DNA of 64,000 nt from Nectonema munidae (lineage: Eukaryota; Nematomorpha; Nectonematoida; Nectonematidae). The notes below the pieces were generated by a model that worked only from the letters and a program-made list of their open reading frames with translations, was not told the origin of the DNA and did no database searches. Made by a program: the position numbers and the translations under genes. Shown one piece after another: positions 23,460 through 34,557 of the stretch. The stretch spans positions 62,001-126,000 of the forward strand of contig JAUIRK010000535.1 of the NCBI GenBank assembly GCA_030549495.1. The letters are read 5' to 3'. Numbering within the stretch: position 1 is the stretch's first letter; each line of letters opens with the position of its first letter.

Positions 23460-23636
23460 TAAGAAAATAAAAAAATTTTAGTATAGTATTGTACAAAATG
23501 AATTTTTTTAATGAAATTTTCAAAGTATAAAGAAAAAATACATATTAGTTTTACACAAGGTTTTGTATTTTTTTCCTTGAAAAAAATCACATTAAAAATT
23601 TGAGTGGAGTAAAAAGCCATAAGTCCGTCTTGCGAG
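23460..23636. mobile_element. Right end of a PGBD4-type piggyBac element
   Basis: AAGTCCGTCTTGCGAGAG followed by TTAA (23637-23640) matches the right terminus of the complete element at 35089-39096 (GCTTGGTCTTGCGAGGG then TTAA). The preceding GGAGTAAAAAGCCAT is also shared with 39065-39080 (GGAGTAGAAAGCCAT). No transposase remains attached. Confidence 0.65.
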
Positions 23637-23640
23637 AGTT

Positions 23641-26543
23641 AACCTTAGAAGGACGGAGTAGGGCTTTTTTTGGCTAGTAAATATTTAAAATCTCTTTTTC
23701 TGATAGAAAAATATAGCTAGTCGATATGCTAACGTGGTGGTATTTTATTTTTTTTAATGGGTTTTAAAGATAAAAAGAAATATAAAATTTTCACCACATG
23801 AAAAAATATTTATAGTAATTTATACGAAATTTAAATTTAACGCCATCTAAAATTAATATGTTTTTATGAAAAACTTAAGTTGTAACCTTAAACAAGTTAT
23901 AAAAATATAAATTTGAAGTGGATTTCAAATTTAGAATTTTTTCTGAGGATTATTTTTGAAACACATGACGTTCGAAAATCATGTTTCTATTATTTCCTTC
24001 GCTTTGGGTATTATAGCAAGTCTTTCATTATTAGCTAATAACAAAACAAACAAGCGTTCGAATATGTAGTTTTGTGAAAAAAACTATATTGTTCAATATT
24101 CAAAACTTTGTTTTCATAAATTTATTTTTCTACAGTGCAAAATATTTTATAAAAAGTAAAAAAGATTAAAAAAATTTGATAAGCTTTTTAGATCGATTTG
24201 TTGAACAGCGCATGGTTGCGTACTTGAATAAAAAAATGAAGAGAATGGACTCCTTATTGAATTTGTGTCATGGTATTATCGGGGTAATAAAAGACACATC
24301 ATACAACGCAGAAATAAATCAAAATATGATTTCAAACACAAAGAACTCTTACTTGATATTGATTTTTTCATCGAGAATACGCATGCGGCTAGAGTGACCT
24401 CAATTGTTCCATTGACTACACGAACCATATATAATTGTCTATGCATTTGTTATCTTTTTTCTCACCACATTTGGTAAATAATTCCTTGGCATGAATGAAT
24501 AGTGAAGAAAAGCGTATAGATTACACAAAACTCTCTCTCTTGCTTTATTTGTGTATGTGTAATAATTCTTCCATTTCTTGACAATCTTCATTTGGATTTC
24601 CTAAGTTACTTCGCAAAATTTTATTATGAGCTCCTCAAGTTTTTATACAAGTAGTGATGAAGGAGAAACCTCTGGTTCTGACGTTTTTTCAAATAGTGAA
24701 TATGAAATTCAAAATTCAGTTGATAGCGAAGGGCAAACAGATTCAAGCGATGAAGAAACGGCTCTTTGCGAAGATGTGTCCCTTGTAGCACCAGATGGAA
24801 CCCAATTTTTTTTGGGAACCGCGAGAGATTTGTGGAAGAAGATCAACTAATATCATCTCAAGTAGACCAGGTCCAAAAGATACGGCAAAAAATTTGAAAG
24901 ATCCTTTGAAAATGTTTAATCTTTTTTTCACTGAATCTCTTTTGAACCATATTTTTGTCTGCACAAAAGAAAGAATGGAAGAAAACTACAAGTAATTTTC
25001 TATTAGAAAACATTATTTAGTTAAATTTTTTTTGTAGAAGTCCTAATTGTTTGTTGGAGAACCTCAAAAGTTTATATGAAAGGTTTTCAATGGAACATTT
25101 GCTAGCATACTTAGCCTGTATTCTTTACATTGGGCAGTCTAAAGATCAGCAGATTGATGTCAAACATCTTTTTTGTGAAAAGTATGGAACCCCTTTTTTA
25201 AAAGCTGCAATCAGTAGAGACGTATTCATTCTTATTCGTACCTTTATAAGATTTGATTCAAGAACTACAAGAAATAGTTCAGATAAATTAGCTCACATAA
25301 TTTTAATTCTTTGAGATAAGGTGGCCTGAATATAAGAGGAACAAATCTTCTGTTGACTGTTCCACATAAAGAAATTTCCTGATCATGAAACCAAATGAAC
25401 AAGTTCATGGCTGGTGAAAAATCGATTTGTGTATACTCCACAGCCTTTTGGAATGTTACTATCTTTTATCAAACGTTTTTTACACACATTCAAGGTAGAT
25501 TAGTACGAGGGCAACTCTAAAGCACTTACATAAACTTCGGGCTTCATACAGTAAAAGTATTTAGCATCGTTCAAGTCGTAAAACTTCACTCCATAATGGC
25601 CGGCTTTCTTAGCATCATAAATTTTTATTGGACATCCTACTCTAAAAGTTACTAGTTGCTCATCTATTGTAAGCGCTGAGTGTGGAGTCAAATATCTTGT
25701 AAATGCAAAAATTATCTATCTCACTTACGCATTGGATTCCAGAGAACATAGTCGGAGACAATAATATTTGATGACATCACATTAGTTTTTTTTTGTTTTT
25801 AGAAACGGCAAAATATAGTTCGAAGTTTTTGTTCACTGAAGACACAACTTTAGTTTCTTATTTGTCTAAAAGAAACAAGGCCGTAATTCTCCAGAGTACT
25901 TTTCATCGTTCAAATGAGGTTTTGGATACAGAAAAAAAATACCAAGAATTATTGATGACTACAACAAAACCAAAGGAGGTGTCGATACGTTCGATCAGAT
26001 GATATCATTTTACACAGTGAGTCGTCGAACAAATCGTTGGCCAGTAGCGGTTTTTTTTACAATATTCTTGATATTTCAGCATTTAATGTTTACATTCTTT
26101 TCACCGAAATTAATTCCAACTGGCAAAAAAATTGTCCGTACAAAAGAAGGTTATTTCTTGATTAACTTAGTAAGCAGCTAGCTAAGGAACATATTGAAAG
26201 AAAAGAAATTCTTCCAATGCATATTAGTTCAAAAATATTAGTTGAGAAAGTGAAGAACACTCCCTCTTCTACTTTTCCAAATGAAGACAAACGAAAAAGA
26301 GGTAGATGATGCGAGATATCTGAAAACAAGTGTGAATCTAAATGTGTAAAATGTCGAAGGCATATCTGTAAAAAAGATTATAATATAACATGTATAAACT
26401 GTTGATTAACCTCTCTTCATTTTAAATAAAAAAAATTCATCTCAAAATGATAAAGAATTGGGAATGAATTACTATATTTTTGCGTGGGGTCCATTTGGAC
26501 CCGAAGAGGCTGAGTGTGATTCTAAACGAAGGGGTAGCTAGGG
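23641..26543 (+). mobile_element. PGBD4-type piggyBac element with internal inversion
   Basis: The right end is AAGGGGTAGCTAGGG then TTAA (26544-26547), preceded by a GGGTCC/GGACCC mini-palindrome at about 26486-26503, as in many piggyBac ends. The left end is uncertain: TTAA at 23637-23640 followed by CCTTAGAAGG would give a 5' leader of about 1 kb, similar in length to the intact copy at 35089. The coding part is 24626-26403. Confidence 0.5.
24626..26403 (+). pseudogene. PGBD4-like transposase with inverted middle
   Basis: Exon 1 starts at ATG 24626 with a Ser/Asp/Glu-rich leader (SSFYTSSDEGETSGSD), shifts frame near 24830 and continues to LFFTESLLNHIFVCTKERM. An intron at 24992-25037 (GTAATT...TTTGTAG) leads into HLLAYLACILYIGQSKDQQ up to about 25290. 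Between about 25292 and 25710 the transposase reads on the minus strand (TIDEQLVTFRVG, KKAGHYGVKFYDL, GVYTNRFFTSH). Plus-strand reading resumes at about 25793 with FLFTEDTTLVSYL, GGVDTFDQM (third acid) and RRTNRWPVAVFF. It ends in a Cys-rich finger at about 26305-26403. The second-acid motif has Asn (TNRFF) instead of Asp. There are at least three frame breaks besides the inversion. Confidence 0.85.
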
Positions 26544-26547
26544 TTAA

Positions 26548-26862
26548 GCAACAACACAGTTCAAAGGCGTATTGATGAAATGAGTTTTCATGTTGAGAGC
26601 TTTGTGTACTCATTTGCGAACAAATAAATTTTCTATCCAACTCGATGAATCTACTTTGCCTAACAATGAAGCAATTTTATTGGCTCATGTTCGCATTATC
26701 CTCAACGAAAAGGTGTATGAAGAGGTGCCCTTTGCTGAAAGTTTGATTACATATACTAAAGGCAAAACAATATTTAATGTTTTGAAAAACTTTTGCATTC
26801 AAAAATCTATTCCATTATCAAATATTTTAGCAGCAGCTGTAGATGGAGCACCATCAATGTTT
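26548..26862 (+). pseudogene. hAT transposase (SCAND3/ZBED-like), core fragment
   Basis: Immediately right of the piggyBac TTAA the reading VQRRIDEMS appears, then after one frame change KFSIQLDESTLPNNEA (first catalytic Asp), EEVPFAESLITYTKGKTIFNVL and AAAVDGAPSM (second Asp). This is the SCAND3/ZBED5 group of hAT transposases. It is cut on the left by piggyBac and on the right at about 26862 by satellite element B. Its C-terminus reappears at 33812-34085. Confidence 0.8.
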
Positions 26863-26929
26863 GTGCCCACCCCCCCCTATTTTTCTCAGATATTAATAAG
26901 TTTTTATAAATATTTTTAATGTTACATAT

Positions 26930-28073
26930 ATATTTCAACTATGCTGAATTCAGTAGTGATGTCCATTTTTATCATAATCGATCAAACATGTCAAAAAATT
27001 GATTTATATTTGACAGCTCATTTCAAAAAGGAACTTTTTATTTAAATAATTATAAAAAGTTTTTTACTACCCATTTTCAAATGTGCTGAATTCAGTGGTG
27101 ATATTCATTTTTTATGAAAATCAATCAAACCTGTCAAAAAATTGATCTAAATGTGACAGCTCATCTCAAAAAGAATTTTTTATCTAAATAAGTATATAAA
27201 GTTTTTTACACATGTATACCCATTTTCAAATATGCTGAATTCAGTGGTGATATTCATTTTTTATGAAAATCAATCAAACCTGTCAAAAAATTGATCCAGC
27301 TCATCTCAAAAAGAAACTTTTTATCTAAATAAGTATATAAAGTTTTTTACACATGTATATACCCATTTTCAAATATGCTGAATTTAGTGGTGTATTCATT
27401 TTTTTATAAAAATCAATCAAACTGTCAAAAAATTGATCTAAATATGACAGCTCATCTCAAAAAAAGAAACTTTTTATCTAAATAATTATATAATGTTTTT
27501 TACATATATACACCCATTTTCAAGCATGCTGAATTCAGCGGTGATATTCATTTTTTTTTATAAAAATCAATTAAAGTTATCAAAGCATTGATTTATATAT
27601 GATAGCTCATCTTAAAAAGAAACTTTTTATCTAAGTAATAATATAAAAGTTTTTTACACATATATACCCATTTTTAAGCATGCGTAATTCAGTGGTGATA
27701 TTCATTTTTTTTATGAAAATCAATCAAAACTGTCAAAAAAATTGATTTATCCCAAAAAAAAAGGATCAGGCACGGTTTTTTGAATTAGAGAATTACGTTA
27801 AATAAAAGTATAGGGAGATGGTGAAGTTTACCGTGTATGGAATTTTACACACATATACCCATTTTCAAGTAGGATGTGTTTACTGGTTATATTCCTTTTT
27901 TTATATAAAAATTATTCAAACCTGACAAAATAATTTAAATATGACAGCCCAAGTCAAAATTAAAATTTTTATTCTTATAAAAAGTTTTTTATACATTTCA
28001 AGTATGTAGAATTTAATGGTGATGTTCATTTTTTATGAAATCAATAAAACCTGTCAAAAAAATCGATTAAACC
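26930..28073 (+). repeat. Satellite array in copy B, about 8 diverged units
   Basis: It uses the same ~150-bp unit as at 8871-12757 (TTCAAATATGCTGAATTCAG and TGACAGCTCAT landmarks), but units differ by many substitutions and small indels. The last two units are strongly decayed, with the landmark reduced to forms such as AAGTATGTAGAATTTAATGG. No homogenisation is apparent. Confidence 0.9.
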
Positions 28074-29821
28074 TGTAAAATCAATGTCAAATATATAAAC
28101 ATAAAAATAACTTCTACTTGCAGTATTTCTCTGGTAATTATTTTCTTAATTTATTTAATAAACCAACTTTAGGTGTTAAATTGACTTAAAAAATTTCATT
28201 CTACAGTAACTTATGTAACTCGATAAGACCTCCATCTTCTTGGCTACAAAATCGTTATCGGCTCGTAGTCTCTACGTCATATTATAATTTACAGTATGTA
28301 ATTTTGTTATTCATTCCATGAAAATCCTTTCTTGGTAGCTCTTTTTTCATTAGAAATTTATATTCTTCAATGTGGTTCGAAAATTTTTTTATAATGATAA
28401 AATTACTTTTTTCCTCTCTCAAAGCATTCTGATTAAAGAATCTTCTTGATGATATTAGACTTTTTTTATCAGTATCGTGTATTTTATTATCATGCCTAAA
28501 TATTTGTCAACCAATCTCATTTCAAAGGTTTTTTTCTGATGAATCATTCGTGATGTTCATTGTTCAATTACAAAAAGTTGTCCACGTTCTTCATCTGAAA
28601 AATTATCCCTTTGGCGCAAAAGCAAAAAATGGACAAATTCAATTTAAATTAAAAAATATCTTGATAGTGACTAAATTCTAACATATTGGCATTTGTGCAA
28701 TTTTTGATAAATCTGACCTATTCTAAATTTTCAGATTTCCTACCCATCTTAGCTAAATGTTCATTGTAATCCTAGATGATAAGCTATAGATTTAAATATT
28801 TTTCATTTGTAAAAGAGGAACTTCTTTTTTGAAGCATCTAATATTATATAATTAAACCACTTCCTAGTTCATTAGAACATGGTAGATCTTCCATTTAGTC
28901 AAGATACATATATTTTTTTAATTATTTGTTTTGATCACATGTTCTCTTTTCAATTAGTTTTCAACTTGGTTCCTTCTCTCATACAAATTTTCAAAAGATT
29001 TTATAATACTTTTTGTTTTTTTAATAAATATTGCATACTCACGATGATTGTAAAAGGGATTATAAGCCAAACTATACAAAAAAAGTATATTTTTACTATA
29101 TAACTAATATGCAGCCATTTTTTGAAAATTTTTTACACAACTGATTTTCAGGCATACATTACTAATTTAATTGCCACTTTGAGATATTTTTTAACCATAT
29201 TATCCAAAATCCAGTACAGAAATAAAACAAGCATAGTCGATTTGGTATAAAACATATATTTTATTTTTTGAAAATATTTTTGAAGACAGTATCTAGAAGT
29301 AAACCGCAAATCTGATTCAAGCTTTCAGATATTTTAAAACCATAAATGCCGACCCTGAGTCCAAAAATGAAACCAACATCTTCCATTTGGCATAAAAACA
29401 GATTATTTAAATTTCAATAATATTTCTGCAGATATTAGACGTAAATCGTACATTTGATTGACACTTTCAGATATTTAAAACCTCTAAATGCAAAAAAAAT
29501 GATTTCAGATATAAAAATTATCATGGTCGAATTGGTATAAAAACATATATTTCATGTAAAATTAGAGAGAATATTTTGTGATATAGTTTTCAGACAGGGG
29601 CGCACATCCGGGGGGGGGGGGGCGAAAATGACCTTCGCCTATAAGTAAGAGTTGCTGCTTGTTTATAAAACATGTATGATCGCATTTTTCCTATCGAACA
29701 TATTTTACAGACGATGCGTTAGAGCTATATAATAATAATCCATTGCTTCAATATGCACACAATAAGTAAGCAATATCACAGTGTCTCCTCTTTGTAGTAT
29801 TTTTGAGCAAACGGTGCCTGG

Positions 29822-29990
29822 TCAAAACGGCCAAAACCAAAACGGCCAAAAACCAAAATGGCCAAAAAACAAAACGGCCAAAAACCAAAACGGCGAAAAC
29901 CAAAACGGCCAAAAACCAAACGGCCAAAACCAAAACGGCCAAAAACCAAAACAGCAAAAAACCAAAATGGTCAAAACCAAAAACTCAAGC
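29822..29990 (+). repeat. Minisatellite of GGCCAAAAACCAAAAC-type units
   Basis: About eleven imperfect units of 13-18 bp (AAAACGGCCAAAAACC and shorter forms) make open frames in all plus frames (Asn/Gly/Gln/Lys/Pro). These are repeat products rather than a gene. It is absent from H copy III, where a purine-rich GAGA-type tract occupies the matching place. Confidence 0.85.
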
Positions 29991-30037
29991 CCTCTTTTCT
30001 TGTTAAGCTCTCCTATCTCATTCAGCTCTCTTCTCTC

Positions 30038-30234
30038 CAGTGATGTAGCTAGGCTGGGGCACGAGGGGCCGTGCCCACACTCCTATGTACTGCATGGTGC
30101 CCCCATGCATCTTATGCGATATCAGTTTTTGAAAATTTCTCCAATGAAAGGATCAAGAAAGTATAAATAATGCTGCGCAAGTTTTTTGTTTTTAAATTGT
30201 GCCCCTTCTATCAACTTTTTTGGCTACACCACTG
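30038..30234. mobile_element. 197-bp hAT-type MITE in H copy II
   Basis: The ends CAGTGATGTAGCTAGGC and TTGGCTACACCACTG are inverted. The flanks are CTTCTCTC (30030-30037) and CTTCTATC (30235-30242), 7 of 8 identical. H copy III has the undisturbed GAGAGAAG (reverse complement) at about 50360-50367. Confidence 0.85.
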
Positions 30235-30872
30235 CTTCTATCTAATTTGCATTTAGAGTTAAATTAAAATTGTTTTCAATCGTTACAATTTTATATCAAT
30301 GAATATTGTTAGACTCGCACTAAGAATTTTTTTTCAACAAAAGTCACTTAATTGTTATCACTACGTTTGCTACATTTTGTAACATTTGAAAACTTTAATT
30401 TTTCAAGTCAAGAAATTTTTTTCAATAGTTATTTGGGAATGAATATTTTGATTATCTATTCAGTTTAAAAGCAAGAATACTCTATTTGCTTAATATTTGA
30501 GCCAAGATATTTTTTATAATGTTCCATTGTTAAATTTTATAAGTTATGTCAACTTTGTATAACACATAATTATACCTTCACACACATACATATTATATAA
30601 GATGAACAGATAAAAAGTCATCCTTTTTTTGTTCAATAAATTCTATTCTATTCTAAAAAAAAAAAAAAGTAACACTGTACATAATCAAATCACTTTTTTA
30701 AAGAAAATTTGTTGATTATTATAATAAAAACATAATATCGTAACAAAATGTTTCAGTTCTTAAAAATGTACTTGATCTATTTATGACAGCTGTCAGAATT
30801 TTATTTGTAGATAGAAATATTCAAAAAAACGCAATGATTTTCTTTCTCGTATACTTTGATTTATGTTAGTTT

Positions 30873-31210
30873 GGTCCTCGGATATTTCGCCCCATTATTT
30901 TCATAAGACAGTTAGTCCCATGGACAATTCGCCCCATTATTTTCATAAGACAGTTCGTACCATGGACAATTCGCCACATTATTTTCATAAGAAATTTTGT
31001 TTCATGGACAATTCGCCCCGTTATTTTCATAAGACATTTTGTCTCATGGACAATTCTAATTAAGAGAATTGATTAATTTGAAATAATTTAATAGAGATTA
31101 AATAAACAAGAATATAAATTTTTTTATTAATTTTACACATATAATAAGCAAAGATGGATGAAACTAATAGCTTATGAGAAATTGTCTATGGGGCGAAATG
31201 TCTGTCGACC
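30873..31210. mobile_element. 338-bp element with 42-bp tandem repeats, in H copy II
   Basis: It begins GGTCCTCGGATATTTCGCCCC and ends GGGGCGAAATGTCTGTCGACC. Perfect 8-bp duplications GTTAGTTT flank it (30865-30872, 31211-31218). The empty site is preserved in H copy III at 49703-49710 (AAACTAAC on the plus strand). About four tandem 42-bp units (TTCGCCCCATTATTTTCATA core) fill the left arm. Since 42 is divisible by three, frames stay open through the repeat. Confidence 0.9.
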
Positions 31211-31499
31211 GTTAGTTTAAATAATTTTTTAATTATAAGGGCTAGCTAGGCTGGCTTTTGCTGCTTATAAAAACTTGAAAATATCAAATAAACTCTAATT
31301 CTTTATGCCTCCTATTATTTTGATATTATTCTGAGAACAGACGGTTCCATTTTTAAATAGTGAAAATTGCTTTATTAGTTTATTTTGTTTCCTTTCTCTC
31401 TTATGTTAATTATGTAGCAAATTTTTCAATTTTGAGTAAAAGGTAAGGTGCAGCTTATGTTCGGCACTGATGTACCGCTTATGTCAAACTATGAACAAA

Positions 31500-31577
31500 T
31501 TCGTATCGATGAGGAATCGAATCCAGAGGCTTCCGTGCTGAGTCCATTATCTTAACCAACCTGCCATGCCACCCATA
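31500..31577 (-). repeat. tRNA-like domain in H copy II
   Basis: This is the reverse copy of the segment at 20504-20575, with B-box-like GGATTCGATTCC on the minus strand (31513-31524) and A-box-like TGGCAGGTTGG (31557-31567). It is slightly decayed. Confidence 0.55.
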
Positions 31578-32091
31578 GAGTATGCTGTGGGGGTACGTTA
31601 AATTAGCTTTCAAAAAACTTAAGTTATGTTCTAAATTTTTTTTAGTTTTTGTTGAAGCTCTATAACTTTTTCTGATAGACTTTTTTCCTTTAAAGTTATT
31701 ATAAAAGGCAAATCATTGCAAAATGTTAACAGTTATTTTACTTTTTGTAGCTTGTATCAATTTAGCTTTTAAACTATTTTTGAATGATGCTGAGTAAAAT
31801 GAAATAATGCGATCTTAATTTTTTGTTTTATTTTTGTTTGGACAATTATAACTTCGTTTTATACCCTTGCCCCTGAATCAATCACATTTTTCCATATTAA
31901 CATCGCAGGGTGTCTAGTAGACTCTTTGCCTTTAGACTACATTCACTCATAAAACTATCCAACCTTCAGTTATTTGTTTTCTCTATGAATCAAATATCCT
32001 TTCACAATTCATGTAATGTGCATGGTTTCAAATGAAAAGCCTATTCCACCCCCTAACATTTTTGGATTTTTTTAAACTAGTGTATATTCGA

Positions 32092-32638
32092 TGGTTATAG
32101 GTAAAAATGCCCCCAGAAAAAATGCCTCTAGAAAAAATGCCCTAATTAAAAAGTAGGAAAAAATGCGCCGTAATTTTTGATTTTCAGGTTTTTTTAATTA
32201 TATAAATATTTTTATTTGTTACCGTTTTGAAAAGCTAAATTTCTAAAATTTCTTAATCTATAGGGTTTTTTCTTTATAAAGTTCTTGAAAACAATAGCAA
32301 AGGTGCAGATTTGTGGGAATGTGTTCTTAAAATCAGTTAAAATACAAATAATATTTAGAATGTGTTCTGATACTTAAATATTTGCTGTTTTATAAAAAAA
32401 AATTGTTAATTTGTCGTATGCTGAGTTTTTTAGTTTACTTTAATTAAATTTTAAATGTTTTAGATGAAAAGTTAACTTTTTTTTCACAAAAAATCTTTAT
32501 TTGACTAACCTTTTTTAATCTTAATTAAGAATTTTTTGAAATTTTTTGTGTTGGGGCATTTTTTGTGGGCATTTTTTCCTACTTCTTAATTGGGGCATTT
32601 TTTCCTACTTTTTAATTGGGAGCATTTTTTCTGCGCAC
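32092..32638. mobile_element. About 547-bp insertion with 8-9-bp target duplication in H copy II
   Basis: TATATTCGA stands on both sides (32083-32091 and 32639-32647). The uninterrupted site is seen in H copies I (about 16922-16932) and IV (about 60857-60867). Both arms are built of inverted A/T-rich modules: GAAAAAATGCC and TTAAAAAGTAGGAAAAAATG on the left, GGGGCATTTTTTCCTAC and TTTTTAATTGGGAGC on the right. The superfamily is not clear. Confidence 0.75.
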
Positions 32639-32898
32639 TATATTCGATATGCAAATTTAATTAAAATATTTTCGCTGGAAGTATAGTATTTAAATTTACC
32701 AATTTTGTAAAAAAAAATAAAGTAGTCTTATAAATTTAGGACTTTAGGTATGCGCTGAATACACTCTATTTTAAAGAATTGCTTGAATATTTGGTCTCCC
32801 GTGGTATTTCCAAACCACTAATTTTGAAAATTGCAAGAAAAAAATTTCGCCCCCCCCCCCCGCAAATACTTTTGAGAATGTGCGCCCCTGTTTTCAGA

Positions 32899-33780
32899 CA
32901 TAATTTGATTGAAACTAGCAGTAAAACCTCTAAATGCGAAAACTGTGTTCAGAAATGAAATCATCATGCTCTATTTGCTATAAAAACATATATTTCATGT
33001 AAAATTTGAATCAATATTTTTGGAAACAAATTTTAGAACTAAACGCAAATTTAATTGATACTTATATGTATTTTCAAATTCAAACTGCAAAAATTGAGTC
33101 CATAAATGAAACTAGCATGGTTGATTTGGTAACAATTTTCAGAAGTAAACCGCAAATTTGATTACCACTTATAGGTATTTTCACATCCTAAATGTAAAAA
33201 ATGAGTCCAGAAATGAAAACATCATGACCGATTTAGTATAAAAACATATATTTTATGTAAAATTTGAAGGTATATTTTATTAGATATATTTTTGATCAAT
33301 CAAAATTTTGATTGACATAATTTTGAAAAGTTGCCATGATTATTGAAAAAATTAAATATATAAAGTGTTATGCGTTCCAAACTGTATATAATTATAAATT
33401 TTCAGGGTATTATAATAGTAAAATACAAAAAGTTGATGAAATTGAATTGTATATTCTCAAATGTTTCATTGATTTTGTAAGGTTATTCTTTAAAAAAGGT
33501 ATTTATAATTTCCATAATGATAAAATATACTCTTCGTACATGAATTTAATTTAAATTAAAAGTATATTTTATAATCTGAGGTTAAGTACAGATAATGTCA
33601 AAATTTTGTTGAAAAATTTTAATTTTTGATTTTGATTGACAGTCTTGGACATGAAAGGGACATTCAACTATCATGAAAATGATTTCAAAAGATGAAGCTA
33701 GCGATTTTAGGAAAAGTTACAAAATTTGAAGGGATATGATTCAGCCAATTTTCTACAATTAATTTTTTAGTGAAGGGGGC
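32899..33780 (+). repeat. Right arm of satellite element B
   Basis: This unique AT-rich sequence continues the part at 28831-29594. It contains several echoing segments (ACATATATTTCATGTAAAAT-type blocks, each about 150 bp apart) that look like very old diverged tandem units. The piece 33410-33565 has an orphan copy at 43286-43441. No coding signal is seen. Confidence 0.6.
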
Positions 33781-33811
33781 CGTTTTACGCCCCCAGCACT
33801 AATAGGATTAA

Positions 33812-34085
33812 GGTGCTTTTTAAAAAAGGTCATCAGCAGTTTTGGTTTCAAAAAGAAATTCCTTTTGCTTATACCAAATTATCGGCTATTGCAAACAAAC
33901 TATTGATTGCTTTTCCATCTTCGTACCTAGTGGAGAAGGGTTTCAGCGTTGTTAATAATCTTCTCACAAAAAAAGCGAAACCGATTACAAATTGTCCAAC
34001 GTGGAGACTTGAGATTGAATCTCACCAACATGAAACCAAATATTGACAAACTACTTGCAAACCATCAAGCTCATCCTTCACATTG
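33812..34085 (+). pseudogene. hAT transposase (SCAND3/ZBED-like), C-terminal dimerisation part
   Basis: The reading FWFQKEIPFAYTKLS then AFPSSYLVEKGFSVVNNLL is the hAT C-terminal dimerisation domain (S-x-x-E-x-x-FS). After one frame change near 33985 it gives RGDLRLNLTNMKPNIDKLL and HQAHPSH with a stop at 34085, the typical tail of this family. It is the far side of the gene split by satellite element B. A TIR-like GTTTAGGAACCTCAGG at about 34362-34377 may be the right end of this hAT. Confidence 0.8.
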
Positions 34086-34557
34086 AAAACATTAGTTTAC
34101 TTTTCTTTGTGCCACATTCATTTCAATTCAATTTTATTTTGCTTGGAAATTGGATTTAAAATTCCCCCAATAAAACCTTTTATTTTTTTCCCATTTAATT
34201 CAAGAAGACAAAATCAGAATTAAGCTGGCACAGTAAATTGTTAAAACTAATGGTTAACTTTTAAAACTTTGTATTAATAACCGAAGTTCAGCATAGTCGA
34301 ACAAGAGGTCGATGGTGATTGGTGACCAAAAAAAGGTCCAGGGGTCCATAAGTTAGAAAAGTTTAGGAACCTCAGGTTTAGATAATAAAGTTTGCAAAAA
34401 AGAAAAATTCAAACTTTTTTATTAGAGATAATTTAACGAACATATATGAAAATTGGAATTTTTAGAAATGAATTTCTTAACGCTGTTTGCCTCTTTTTTC
34501 TTTAAAACTCTGAATGGTTATAGAATTAGCAGTGTACTTTGCCAATAATAATTAGAA

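Larger units (their letters stand above)
29595..32890 (+). mobile_element. Non-autonomous hAT family H, copy II (both ends, target duplication)
   Basis: The ends are CAGGGGCGCAC (29595-29605) and GTGCGCCCCTG (32880-32890), perfect inverted repeats. They are flanked by the 8-bp direct repeat TTTTCAGA (29587-29594 and 32891-32898), diagnostic of hAT. Satellite copy C (about 61375, reversed) shows related sequence without this insertion. Both ends carry long G/C homopolymers (29609-29622, 32849-32862). Inside are the AAAACGGCC minisatellite, three smaller insertions and a tRNA-like domain. No transposase is present. Confidence 0.9.
26863..33807 (+). mobile_element. Satellite-bearing TTAA element, copy B, inserted in an hAT gene
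   Basis: It begins in the C-run and CTATTTTTC that follow the left terminus in copy A; the left terminal repeat itself is missing. It has about eight diverged satellite units (26930-28073), the conserved tail (28074-28830) and a further unique part (28831-29594 and 32899-33780). It ends in the terminal repeat ACGCCCCCAGCACTAATAGGA with TTAA at 33808-33811. H copy II is inserted at 29595-32890. The two sides carry the core and the C-terminus of one hAT type, so B sits inside that gene, with loss of the stretch between them. Confidence 0.8.

Noticed and set aside
29781-30170. Overlapping plus-strand frames of Asn/Gly/Gln/Lys/Pro composition
   Set aside because: They are produced by the AAAACGGCC minisatellite and are open in several frames at once; no gene.
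30863-31063. Plus-strand frame with repeated SPHYFHK
   Set aside because: Same 42-bp unit as above inside a small element.
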